From 2-02-FULL-55-14 sp964581115 (lineage in GTDB: Bacteria > Bacteroidota > Ignavibacteria > UBA10030): a stretch of 64,000 bases of DNA. Under the pieces are notes generated by a model, which worked only from the letters and a program-made list of their open reading frames with translations, was not told where the DNA came from and made no database searches. The stretch is taken from assembly GCA_964581115.1 (NCBI GenBank), contig CAZOMY010000013.1, forward strand, positions 1-64,000, read 5' to 3'. This document shows, one piece after another, positions 43,299-51,434 of the stretch (positions are counted from its first letter, which is position 1; every line of letters starts with the position of its first letter). Both the position numbers and the translations under genes were made by a program.

Positions 43299-44315
43299 AT
43301 GCTGACCCTTACGATCCTCATCATTGTCATCGCTCTGCTGTTCGATTTCCTCAACGGCATGAACGATGCGGCCAACTCGATCGCCACGGTGGTATCGACC
43401 CGGGTGCTGACGCCCCGCCTTGCAGTGGCCTGGGCCGCACTCTGGAACTTTCTCGCCGCGTTCGGTTTCGGGCTGGCCGTGGCAAAGACGATCGGCCGGG
43501 GCATCGTCGATCCTTCCGTCGTTGACCAAGAATTGATCCTGACGGCGCTCATCGGCGCGATCGTTTGGACACACCTCTGCACCCACTATGGCTTTCCGAT
43601 CAGCGTCTCACACGCTCTGATCGGCGGACTCACGGGGGCGGCCATTGCGAAGGCCGGCTGGGGGGCGGTCGTCGTCGGCGGGATCACGAAGGTTGCGGTG
43701 TTCATCGTCCTCTCACCGATCATCGGCATGCTCATCAGTTTCAGTCTGATGGTCGGCGTCAGCTGGCTCTTCAGGAATTCAGACCTTCGAAGAAGCGACC
43801 GGTTCTTTCGTGCGGGCCAGCTGGTCTCCTCGGCGGCGTACAGCCTCGGACACGGTACAAACGATGCCCAGAAGGTCATGGGCATCATTGCCGTGCTCCT
43901 GTTCACCACCCCGGCGCCCGTGCCTTCATGGATGTACGACAAGACGTTGGGATTCCACGTTCCGTTCTGGATCGTCCTGGCCGCGCATACCGCGATCGGC
44001 CTCGGGACGCTCCTGGGAGGATGGAAGGTGATCCGGACGATGGGCGTCAAGCTGACGCACCTGAAGCCGGTCCACGGTTTCTGCGCGGAATTGGGCGGCG
44101 CGATGGTACTGGGTGGGACGGCGATCGCGGGAATTCCCGTCAGTACGACGCACACGATCGCAGGGAGCATCATGGGCGTCGGAGCGACGCGGCGCATGTC
44201 TGCGGTGCGATGGGGCGTGGCCGGGCGGATCGTGGTGGCGTGGATCCTCACGATGCCGGTGACCGGACTCGTTGCTTACCTGCTGTCGGTCGGGCTTCGG
44301 TCGCTTCATTTCTAG
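43299..44315 (+). CDS. PiT-family inorganic phosphate transporter
   Basis: 338 residues with about ten membrane segments. The duplicated PiT signature appears as FDFLNGMNDAANSIATVVSTRVL near the N-terminus and SAAYSLGHGTNDAQKVMG in the second half; GIPVSTTHTIAGSIMGVG is also typical. It imports phosphate with protons or sodium. It is paired with the DUF47 gene upstream. A phytase further left could supply extracellular phosphate. Confidence 0.95.
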   Translation: MLTLTILIIVIALLFDFLNGMNDAANSIATVVSTRVLTPRLAVAWAALWNFLAAFGFGLAVAKTIGRGIVDPSVVDQELILTALIGAIVWTHLCTHYGFPISVSHALIGGLTGAAIAKAGWGAVVVGGITKVAVFIVLSPIIGMLISFSLMVGVSWLFRNSDLRRSDRFFRAGQLVSSAAYSLGHGTNDAQKVMGIIAVLLFTTPAPVPSWMYDKTLGFHVPFWIVLAAHTAIGLGTLLGGWKVIRTMGVKLTHLKPVHGFCAELGGAMVLGGTAIAGIPVSTTHTIAGSIMGVGATRRMSAVRWGVAGRIVVAWILTMPVTGLVAYLLSVGLRSLHF

Positions 44316-44419
44316 TAGTGCGGGGAACTATCATTGCCGCCATGACGCCAAGACCGTGAGGATATTCTTCGCGCCAAGTCTGCCTGGAAGAGCACAAAGA
44401 GAGATCGGTTGCCGAACTG

Positions 44420-45424
44420 CTACAACCAGCCGTACCGGAGGTACCACGCGTAGGTATCGCGAAGTCCCTGTTCCAGCGGTGTTGTTGCACGCACACCGAG
44501 TTCTTCCTCGATGCGGCGCGAACTGCAGACCCAATGGTCCTGCGACATGTCTCGGGCCTTGTCGATGCTGAGAACGGCCGGCTTGGGGCCGATGAGCGAG
44601 ATCGCCTCGACGACGCCGGCCACGGCGAACAGCAGTGGGCGGGGAAAGCGGATGCTTACCGGCCTCCGGGCGACAATGCGGCCGATGATCGACATCAACT
44701 CCGCGAATGGATGGGGAACAGGGTTGGCGGCGTAATACACCCGGCCGACCGCACGGGGGTCGAATGCCACGGCGCGGATCGCATCGGCCAGGTCATGCAC
44801 GTGGATGAGACTGAGCGACTTTTCCGTTCCGCCGATGACAGGGGAGATGCCGTAGCGGACCCATCGGAACATCTCGAGGGTGTCGCGGTCGCGGGGTCCA
44901 TAGACCGCCGGCGGGCGAATGACGCTGATCGGCACCCTCGCCGCCGCCGCTGTGACGAGACGCTCGGCCTCGAGCTTCGAGCGACCGTACGCAGTAAGAG
45001 GTCGTTCAGGCTCGGATTCGTCGAGGAGATGGCCGTCAGGACTGGGCCCTGCAACCGTGAGGCTGCTGATGTACGCGAACCGATCGAGGTCGGCGATGGT
45101 TTCGGCGGCTTCGAGGAGATTCCGGGTCGACTCGACGTTGCCGCGGAGGTATTCGACGGACCGTTTGGCTTTGGTGACGCCGGCGATGTGAATGACGGTC
45201 CTGACCCCGCGAACGGCCGCATGAACGGCGTCGCGGTCGAGGAGAGAGGCCTCGATGATCTCACAGCGTGCCGGGTCAAGCCAGGGCGGGAGTTGCCGTC
45301 CGGGTCGCACGAGACAGCGCAGGCGGCGCCCTTCGTTCACAAGCCGCTCTGCGACGTGGCTTCCGATGAATCCCGTGGCCCCGGTCAGGAGCGTGATCCC
45401 GTTCGCCGCAAGTTGTTGTGTCAC
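44420..45424 (-). CDS. Extended SDR (NAD-dependent epimerase/dehydratase), candidate ceramide reductase
   Basis: 334 residues. The Rossmann nucleotide site TLLTGATGFIGSHVAERLV is at the N-terminus, and the catalytic Y-x-x-x-K is in AYGRSKLEAERLV. The gene diverges from the serine palmitoyltransferase gene. In Caulobacter an SDR of this kind (CerR) reduces the 3-keto group of oxidised ceramide and is encoded near spt. I infer the same here from location and size; 3-beta-HSD-like or sugar-epimerase activity are the alternatives. AT-rich divergent promoters probably overlap around 45456-45465. Confidence 0.8.
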   Translation of the reverse strand: MTQQLAANGITLLTGATGFIGSHVAERLVNEGRRLRCLVRPGRQLPPWLDPARCEIIEASLLDRDAVHAAVRGVRTVIHIAGVTKAKRSVEYLRGNVESTRNLLEAAETIADLDRFAYISSLTVAGPSPDGHLLDESEPERPLTAYGRSKLEAERLVTAAAARVPISVIRPPAVYGPRDRDTLEMFRWVRYGISPVIGGTEKSLSLIHVHDLADAIRAVAFDPRAVGRVYYAANPVPHPFAELMSIIGRIVARRPVSIRFPRPLLFAVAGVVEAISLIGPKPAVLSIDKARDMSQDHWVCSSRRIEEELGVRATTPLEQGLRDTYAWYLRYGWL

Positions 45425-45436
45425 AGGAAGTTGCGA

Positions 45437-45465
45437 TTGATTCTGGAACGCTTCACCAGTATATT
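45437..45465 (+). promoter_or_regulatory. Promoter for serine palmitoyltransferase
   Basis: TTGATT (45437-45442), 17-nt spacer, TATATT (45460-45465). On the opposite strand TATACT (45456-45461) could be the -10 box for the divergent SDR gene, so the two promoters would overlap. Confidence 0.72.
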
Positions 45466-45531
45466 AAAAAATCGTGAGTTTTTACAGATGTGCGCTCTGT
45501 ACCGTGGCGCTTCCTTCTGAAGGAGACTTCG

Positions 45532-46746
45532 TTGGACCTTTTTGAGAAATGCAAAGGCTTCACGCGCGCCGATGAGACCAAAGCGGCGGGTCTGTATCCG
45601 TACTTCCACGCCATCGAAGAGAGCGAGGGTCCGATCGTGACGATCGGCGGTCGCAAGGTGATCATGGCAGGGTCGAACAACTACCTTGGCTTGACGGCCC
45701 ATCCGGCCGTGAAAGAGGCGGCGAAGAAAGCGATCGACAAATACGGCACCGGCTGTTCCGGCTCTCGCTACCTGACGGGGACGCTGGACCTGCACGTCGA
45801 GCTCGAATCGCGTCTGGCGAGATTCCTTGGCAAAGAGGATTGTCTGCTCTACAGCACGGGCTTTCAGACGGCGCAGGGGATCATACCGACGCTCATCGAG
45901 CCCGGTGAATTCGTCGTCACGGACAAGGACAATCACGCCTGCATTGTCGCCGGCAACTTGATCGCGGCGGGCATGTCGTCGTATGCGGGCAAAGGCACCG
46001 AGGCCGTTGTTCGCTACCGGCACAATGACATGAAGCACCTGGAAACGGTCATTGCGCGTCTTCCGAAAGAGGCGGGAAAGCTCATCGTGACCGACGGCGT
46101 CTTCTCCACGTCAGGCCAGATCGTCAATCTCCCCGAGATGGTGAAGGTCGCCCGTCAATACAACGCCAGGATCCTGGTCGACGATGCGCACGCCACCGGA
46201 GTGATCGGGAAGGGAGGACGCGGCACGGCGAGCCATTACGGTCTCGAGAAAGCGACCGATCTGACGATGGGAACGTTCAGCAAGACGTTCGCCTCGCTCG
46301 GCGGTTTCGTCGTCGGCGACCGCAGCGTCATCAACTACCTCAAGCATCATGCCCCGGCGCTTATTTTCAGCGCCAGCCCGACCCCCGCATCAGTCGCGGC
46401 AGCTCTGGCGGCGCTCGACATCCTCGAACAGGAACCGCAGCGCATCGACAAGCTGATGCACAACGCGCGAAAGATGCGTTCGGGACTGAAGGCGATGGGT
46501 TACCGCGTCAACGACCACGATTCGGCCGTTGTGCCCGTCATCATCGGCGATACCGAGAAGGTGCTGATCATGTGGCGGGCTCTGTTCGACGCCGGGGTCT
46601 TCGTCAATGCCTTCATCCGGCCCGGGGTGCCGCCGGGCTTGGAGATGCTCCGGACGAGCTACATGGCGACGCACGAGGATGAGCACCTGGACAGGATCCT
46701 CGACGTTTTCGGCGCGGTGGGCAAGAAGCTTGGCGTGATCGCCTGA
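45532..46746 (+). CDS. spt: Serine palmitoyltransferase-type PLP enzyme (alpha-oxoamine synthase family)
   Basis: 404 residues from TTG 45532, which follows AAGGAGA (45520-45526) at 5-nt spacing; the upstream GTG 45490 lacks this. The start DLFEKCKGFTRADETKAAGLYPYFHAIEE, then AGSNNYLGLTAHP, GTGCSGSRYLTGTLDLH and the PLP lysine K251 in TFSKTFASLGGF, match Bacteroidota serine palmitoyltransferase more closely than 2-amino-3-ketobutyrate ligase or BioF. It would condense serine with a long-chain acyl thioester to 3-ketosphinganine, the first step of sphingolipid synthesis. It faces the SDR gene and precedes the GNAT-like gene. A terminator follows. Confidence 0.87.
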   Translation: MDLFEKCKGFTRADETKAAGLYPYFHAIEESEGPIVTIGGRKVIMAGSNNYLGLTAHPAVKEAAKKAIDKYGTGCSGSRYLTGTLDLHVELESRLARFLGKEDCLLYSTGFQTAQGIIPTLIEPGEFVVTDKDNHACIVAGNLIAAGMSSYAGKGTEAVVRYRHNDMKHLETVIARLPKEAGKLIVTDGVFSTSGQIVNLPEMVKVARQYNARILVDDAHATGVIGKGGRGTASHYGLEKATDLTMGTFSKTFASLGGFVVGDRSVINYLKHHAPALIFSASPTPASVAAALAALDILEQEPQRIDKLMHNARKMRSGLKAMGYRVNDHDSAVVPVIIGDTEKVLIMWRALFDAGVFVNAFIRPGVPPGLEMLRTSYMATHEDEHLDRILDVFGAVGKKLGVIA

Positions 46747-46778
46747 CCGCGTGCATCGTATCGAACGACCGTTCACCA

Positions 46779-46812
46779 AAGGCCGCGCTCGTCCCGGAGG
46801 CGGCCTTTTGTT
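46779..46812 (+). terminator. Intrinsic terminator after spt
   Basis: AAGGCCGC (46779-46786) pairs with GCGGCCTT (46800-46807), 13-nt loop, followed by TTGTTCTTT. It separates spt from the GNAT-like gene, although partial read-through is possible. Confidence 0.85.
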
Positions 46813-46837
46813 CTTTCACTGAGCCGAAGGAACCGGC

Positions 46838-47959
46838 ATGAGCGCCATCACGATCCGACCGGTGCGCACCAAGCGCGACCGAAAGCTCTTCATCGAGATC
46901 CAATGGATGATGAACCGCGACCAGCCGGCATGGGTGCCGCCGCTCCGGATGGACCGCTGGAAGCTGACCGACCGGGAGAAGAATCCGTTCTACCGGCACT
47001 CCCCCACGGAGTTCTACATTGCCGAGCGGGACGGCGTTCCGGTGGGACGCATCGGCGCGATCATCAATCACAACCACAATCGCGAACACGGCGAATCGAT
47101 GGGGTTCTTCGGGTTCTTCGAATCCGTCAACGACCCGTCGGTCTCAAAAGCGCTGCTCGATGCCGCTCGGGACTTCGTCAAGCAGCACGGCGCGACGGCG
47201 TTGCGCGGCCCCGTGACCCCTTCGGTGAACGACGAGTACGGCCTGCTGGTCGAAGGATTCGACAAGACGCCGGCCGTGTTGATGTCGTACAATCCCCCCT
47301 ACTACGCATCGCTCCTGGAAGCGTACGGCCTCCGAAAAGTGAAAGACCTCTTCGCATATCTGATGGACCAGGAAACGGTCTATTCCGATCGATTGGAAAG
47401 GGCGAACCGGCTTGTGCGCGAACGGCATGGATTGGAGATCCGGCCGATCCGCATGAATCGGTTCGACGAGGATGTGGAACTGCTGAAGGAGGTCTACAAC
47501 CGCGCCTGGTCCAAGAACTGGGGGGCCGTGCCGATGACGGACGATGAGATCGACGCGCTCGCCGCCGACCTGAAGCCCGTGGTCGTACCCGATCTCGTCC
47601 TCTACGCGTTCAAACAGGGGAAGGTCGTTGGTTTTGCGCTCTCTTTGCCCGATATTAATCAAGCCTTGCGTTTCAATCGCAGCGGCGGCCTCGTGACCGG
47701 GTTGTGGCACCTGTGGACGAAGAAGAAGCACATCGACACGGTGCGGATCATCGCGCTCGGTACCCTTCCGGAGTACGTCAACACGGGGGCAGCCGGCGTG
47801 CTGTTCTACGAGACCGCCGTCCGCGCCAAACGCCTGGGCTACCGGTACGGAGAGGCCAGCTGGGTTCTGGAAGACAACCTCCCGATGGTGAAATCCGCCG
47901 AGGCGCTGAACGGCGTCATCTCCAAACGCTACCGGCTGTATCAGATGCCGGTCACCTGA
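46838..47959 (+). CDS. GNAT-fold acyltransferase-like protein, candidate bacterial ceramide synthase
   Basis: 373 residues: ITIRPVRTKRDRKLFIEIQWMM, WVPPLRMDR, EFYIAERDGVPVGRIGAIINHNHN, FFGFFESVND, RGPVTPSVNDEYGLLVEGF, and a second domain with MNRFDEDVELLKEVYNRAWS and GTLPEYVNTGAAGVLFYE. This family of long GNAT-like proteins is widespread in FCB bacteria. In Caulobacter a GNAT-type N-acyltransferase acts as bacterial ceramide synthase; the position beside spt and an SDR makes the same role plausible but unproven. AAGGAA precedes the ATG. Confidence 0.72.
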   Translation: MSAITIRPVRTKRDRKLFIEIQWMMNRDQPAWVPPLRMDRWKLTDREKNPFYRHSPTEFYIAERDGVPVGRIGAIINHNHNREHGESMGFFGFFESVNDPSVSKALLDAARDFVKQHGATALRGPVTPSVNDEYGLLVEGFDKTPAVLMSYNPPYYASLLEAYGLRKVKDLFAYLMDQETVYSDRLERANRLVRERHGLEIRPIRMNRFDEDVELLKEVYNRAWSKNWGAVPMTDDEIDALAADLKPVVVPDLVLYAFKQGKVVGFALSLPDINQALRFNRSGGLVTGLWHLWTKKKHIDTVRIIALGTLPEYVNTGAAGVLFYETAVRAKRLGYRYGEASWVLEDNLPMVKSAEALNGVISKRYRLYQMPVT

Positions 47960-47980
47960 ACCATCACTCGATGACCCGTC

Positions 47981-48898
47981 ATGCCCATCAAACCTGTCGA
48001 AACCATCTGGATGAACGGACGGCTGGTGCCGTGGAACGACGCGAAGATCCACATTCTCTCGCACGTCATCCACTACGGCTCCAGCTGGTTCGAAGGCATC
48101 CGCTGCTATGATACCAAGAGGGGCTCGGCCATTTTCCGGCTCGACGCCCATCTGCGGCGTCTATACGATTCGTGCAAGATCTATCGCGCGGAGGTCCCCT
48201 ACTCGCGTCACGAGATCGAAGAAGCGATCAAGCAAACGATCAACGCAAACCGCCTGAAGGCCTGCTACATCCGCCCCATCGTCTACCGCGGCTACGGCGA
48301 AGTGGGCGTCAACCCGGTCAACTGTCCCATCGATGTCGCCGTCGCCGTGTGGGAATGGGGGGCGTATCTCGGTCCCGAAGCCCTGGAGCGGGGCATCGAC
48401 GTCGGCGTCTCTTCATGGCGGCGGCCGGCACCCGATACGCTCCCGACGATCGCCAAGTCAGGGGGCAATTATCTCAACTCGCAGCTCATCCGTCTCGAAG
48501 CGATGGCGGCGGGATATGCCGAGGGGATCGCACTCGACGTCTTCGGCAACGTGAGCGAGGGAAGCGGTGAGAACATCTTCCTCGTTCGGGAGAAGACGAT
48601 CTTCACGCCGCCGATCGCCGCGGCGCTCCTGCCGGGCGTCACGCGTTCAACGGTCGTGACGCTGGCGCGCGAGCTCGGCTATCCCATCGTGGAAATGAAC
48701 ATTCCACGCGAGATGTTGTTCACCGTCGAGGAGGTCTTTTTTACGGGCACCGCCGCCGAGATCACGCCCGTCCGGTCCGTCGATCGCGTCACCGTCGGCG
48801 AAGGGCATCCGGGTCCCGTGACGAAGGAGATCCAGGCGGCTTTCTTCGACGTTATCAAGAACGGCAACGACAAGTTCCACTGGCTGACTTTCCTGTAA
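47981..48898 (+). CDS. ilvE: Branched-chain amino acid aminotransferase
   Basis: 305 residues of PLP fold type IV. WMNGRLVPWNDAKIHILSHVIHYGSSWFEGIR is the IlvE start, the PLP lysine K159 is in TIAKSGGNYLNSQL, and GNVSEGSGENIFLV and TGTAAEITPVRSVD complete the signature. It transfers amino groups between glutamate and the branched-chain keto acids. It lies 21 bp after the GNAT-like gene; branched-chain keto acids also prime iso-fatty acids, which may relate to the lipid genes upstream. Confidence 0.95.
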   Translation: MPIKPVETIWMNGRLVPWNDAKIHILSHVIHYGSSWFEGIRCYDTKRGSAIFRLDAHLRRLYDSCKIYRAEVPYSRHEIEEAIKQTINANRLKACYIRPIVYRGYGEVGVNPVNCPIDVAVAVWEWGAYLGPEALERGIDVGVSSWRRPAPDTLPTIAKSGGNYLNSQLIRLEAMAAGYAEGIALDVFGNVSEGSGENIFLVREKTIFTPPIAAALLPGVTRSTVVTLARELGYPIVEMNIPREMLFTVEEVFFTGTAAEITPVRSVDRVTVGEGHPGPVTKEIQAAFFDVIKNGNDKFHWLTFL

Positions 48899-48918
48899 GC
48901 CGAAAGCGGGCGATCGCC

Positions 48919-49485
48919 ATGGGCGAGAAACGTTCGATCTCCGACAGCAGTCTCTGGAAGAACATCTTCACCGGCCGTCGAGTGAAGGCGGGGTCCACGG
49001 AGGACCTGCTGAGCCGCGTGCCCGCCTTCTCGATCCTCTCGCCGCGCGAGCTCAAGGAGGTGGCGGCCATCGTTCACCGGCGCGAGTACCGGTCGGGCGA
49101 GCCGGTCTTCTACCAGGGAGACCCGGGATTGGGCATGTACATCATCCAGGAGGGGGAGGTGTCGATCACGATCGCGGGAAAGGACGGGCAGCAGCGCGAG
49201 TTGGTGATACTGGGCGAGGGGGACTTCTTCGGCGAGCTGGCCCTGCTCGATGAGTCGCCGCGTTCGGCCAATGCCGTCTGCAAGACCGATGCGCAGCTGA
49301 TCGGCTTCTTCCGTCCAGACCTGTTCGAGTTGATCGAAAAGAAGGCTTCGCTCGGCATCAAGATCGTGCTGAAACTTGCCGAGATCGTCGCGATGCGGCT
49401 GCGAAACACCGACAAGGAACTGTCGCACCTGCGAAGTCAGTTGGAACACGCCGAGGCCGGAAAGTCGAACGCATCGAACGCCTGA
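48919..49485 (+). CDS. Cyclic-nucleotide-binding-domain protein without DNA-binding domain
   Basis: 188 residues. One CAP-type cyclic nucleotide domain (about 35-155): FYQGDPGLGMYIIQEGEVSI, then the phosphate-binding cassette GEGDFFGELALLDESPRSANAVC with the conserved E and R. The C-terminal helix (LAEIVAMRLRNTDKELSHLRSQLEH) looks like a dimerisation coiled coil, and no helix-turn-helix follows. It is probably a stand-alone cAMP/cGMP sensor rather than a Crp regulator. It follows ilvE closely. Confidence 0.85.
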   Translation: MGEKRSISDSSLWKNIFTGRRVKAGSTEDLLSRVPAFSILSPRELKEVAAIVHRREYRSGEPVFYQGDPGLGMYIIQEGEVSITIAGKDGQQRELVILGEGDFFGELALLDESPRSANAVCKTDAQLIGFFRPDLFELIEKKASLGIKIVLKLAEIVAMRLRNTDKELSHLRSQLEHAEAGKSNASNA

Positions 49486-49512
49486 TCGACGAACGGTCCG
49501 GACAAGGAACTG

Positions 49513-49543
49513 CGAAGCCCCTCTGAGGTTCGGAGGGGCTTCG
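49513..49543. terminator. Perfect 11-bp hairpin between convergent genes, terminator-like without T-tract
   Basis: CGAAGCCCCTC (49513-49523) pairs exactly with GAGGGGCTTCG (49533-49543) around a 9-nt loop. It lies 28 nt after the cyclic-nucleotide-domain gene. Neither strand shows a run of Ts directly after the stem, so termination may need a factor. Confidence 0.55.
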
Positions 49544-49567
49544 GCGTGTACGGACGTTTCTCGGGTA

Positions 49568-49680
49568 AGAAAAGCATGACACCGAGGTCCACAGAGTTTA
49601 CACAGAGAACCAGAGAGTAATGGCGGTTGTTCCCTCCCTCTGTTCTTGCGCTCTTTGCGTTCTCTGCGACTATGATTCTT
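49568..49680 (+). repeat. Degenerate dispersed repeat, copy 1
   Basis: The first 27 bases (49568-49594) match 62211-62237 at 25 of 27 positions. A run of CACAGAGAACC-type words follows, and after 49640 words of the complementary kind (TCTTTGCGTTCTCTGCG) appear, so the segment could fold on itself imperfectly. It fills the gap between two convergent genes. Confidence 0.6.
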
Positions 49681-50664
49681 CTATGAATGTCGTCGTTGCA
49701 CGAACTCCACGAACTGCAGCAGCGAAGCTTTCGCGTCGGATTCGGGTAGTCCGGCAATGGATGCGCGAGCTTGGTCGGCGAAGCCGGCGGCCCTCGACTC
49801 GGCATAGTCGATGCCCCCCTGCGCCTCGACGAAATCGATGATCCAGGTGATCTCCCGCGCCGTCGCCCCGCGGCGGACCATCTTGAGAGCTTTCGCGGCG
49901 TCGGGCCGGGGTCCGGACCTGAGGGCATGGATCAGCGGGAGCGTGAGCTTCTTCTCTTTGATGTCGAGTCCCGTCGGCTTCCCGATGATGGACCGGCGTC
50001 CTCGGTAGTCGAGGATGTCATCCCGGATCTGGAAGGCGAGCCCGACCTGCTCGCCGAAGGTCCGGAAGGAGGCATGCCATGAACCGTTCTCGCTGGATGA
50101 GCGGGCCCCCACCTCCGTGCAGGTCGACAGCAAGGATGCGGTCTTGTCTCCGATGATTTGCAGGTAGGTCTCTTCGTTGATGTCGAGCTGTCGGCTCTTC
50201 TGGGCCTGCAGGAGCTCGCCTTCGCTCATCCGCCGGACAGCGGTCGACGTGCAGTGGAGGAAGTCATAGTCCCTGTGGTCAAGCGCGAGCAGGAGGCCTT
50301 TGGCCAACAGGTAGTCTCCGAACAGGACGGCGATCTTGTTCTTCCAGACGGCGTTGATCGAGGCCAGTCCCCGCCGGGTGTCGGCATCGTCGACGACATC
50401 GTCGTGCACGAGCGTGGCGGTGTGCAGGGTCTCGACGAGGGCAGCTCCCCGGTGGGTGCGCTCGGTGACCCCGCCGCAGGCCTTGGCGCTGAGGAAGACG
50501 AGCAGGGGTCGCACCCGCTTGCCCTTCTGCCGCAGGACATACCGGGTGACGACGTCAAGAAGCCCCACCTTGGACGCCAAGGAATCGCGGAAGGTCCGCT
50601 CAAAGTGCCGCAGGTCGTCGGCGACAGGTGCTCGCAGGAGGTCGATGGCTGAAGAGCGGATCAT
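49681..50664 (-). CDS. Polyprenyl diphosphate synthase (trans, chain length unassigned)
   Basis: 327 residues. Both Asp-rich motifs of trans-prenyltransferases are present: LVHDDVVDDADTRRG (first) and FQIRDDILDYRG (second), with KGKRVRPLLVFLSAKACGG near the N-terminus. It extends allylic diphosphates with isopentenyl diphosphate, probably for the quinone side chain or a long-chain carrier. The frame is open to 51348, but that upstream part is a shadow of tatC; ATG at 50664 overlaps the tatC stop (ATGA) and fixes the start. Product length cannot be told by eye. Confidence 0.93.
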   Translation of the reverse strand: MIRSSAIDLLRAPVADDLRHFERTFRDSLASKVGLLDVVTRYVLRQKGKRVRPLLVFLSAKACGGVTERTHRGAALVETLHTATLVHDDVVDDADTRRGLASINAVWKNKIAVLFGDYLLAKGLLLALDHRDYDFLHCTSTAVRRMSEGELLQAQKSRQLDINEETYLQIIGDKTASLLSTCTEVGARSSSENGSWHASFRTFGEQVGLAFQIRDDILDYRGRRSIIGKPTGLDIKEKKLTLPLIHALRSGPRPDAAKALKMVRRGATAREITWIIDFVEAQGGIDYAESRAAGFADQARASIAGLPESDAKASLLQFVEFVQRRHS

Positions 50665-51431
50665 GCGCCTGCCTCGCTTGGACGCCTCTTTCCCGACGCC
50701 GCCGCGACAAAGATGCTGACCTCGTACAAGATCAGCATGGGGGCGGCAAGGAGGACCTGCGTTACGATGTCGGGCGTCGGCGTGACGAGCGCCGAGATCA
50801 CCAGGATCCCGACGATGGCGTGGCGGCGGTACTTCCTCATGAATGCCGGCGTGAGCAGGCCCATCTTGGCCAGGAAGTACGAGATCATGGGCAGTTCGAA
50901 GACGAGCCCGGCACCGGCCAGGAGCGCCAGGACGAAGCTCACGTACTGATCGGTCGCGATGTTCAGGTCGATGTTCTGCGTGCCGAAGGTGGCGAAGAAC
51001 GAAAGCGCCGTGGGCAGCAGGATGAAGTAGGCGAAGGCCACGCCGGCAAAGAAGCACAGCGTTGTGAAGAAGACGATCTTTGAGATGGCGCGTCGCTCGT
51101 TGGGGAGGAGCCCCGGAGCGACGAACCTCCAGAGCCACCACAGCGTGTTCGGCATGGAGATGATAAAGCCGCACACGAGCACGGCCTCCATGTAAAGCAC
51201 GATGATGCCGTACGGCGACAGGACCTGCGCCTTCAGGCCCACCCCCCGCAACGGGCCGAGGAGGATGTCGTTGACGATCACGTCGGCGTAGATCGAGCAG
51301 GCGATCGTGCCGATCAGGATGCCGATGACGGCCTTGATGACCGACCACCGAAGCTCCTCCAAGTGGTCGAAGAACGTCATCTCGCGACCTTCCGGCTCAC
51401 CGGCGGCGTCGGGAGTGCCGAGCGGCGACAT
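50661..51431 (-). CDS. tatC: Sec-independent protein translocase TatC
   Basis: 256 residues with six membrane helices. MTFFDHLEELRWSVIKAVIG is the TatC N-terminal signature, followed by PNTLWWLWRFVAPGLLPNERR, FFAGVAFAYFILLPTALSFF and SALVTPTPDIVTQVLLAAPMLILYE. It forms the receptor core for twin-arginine signal peptides in the inner membrane. tatA/tatB are not in view. It lies 3 bp after glyA and overlaps the prenyltransferase gene. Confidence 0.96.
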   Translation of the reverse strand: MSPLGTPDAAGEPEGREMTFFDHLEELRWSVIKAVIGILIGTIACSIYADVIVNDILLGPLRGVGLKAQVLSPYGIIVLYMEAVLVCGFIISMPNTLWWLWRFVAPGLLPNERRAISKIVFFTTLCFFAGVAFAYFILLPTALSFFATFGTQNIDLNIATDQYVSFVLALLAGAGLVFELPMISYFLAKMGLLTPAFMRKYRRHAIVGILVISALVTPTPDIVTQVLLAAPMLILYEVSIFVAAASGKRRPSEAGA

Positions 51432-51434
51432 CGA

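Noticed and set aside
49681..51348. A single 555-residue minus-strand frame
   Set aside because: Its first ~230 residues are an out-of-frame reading of tatC; the real prenyltransferase begins at 50664 with an ATGA overlap.
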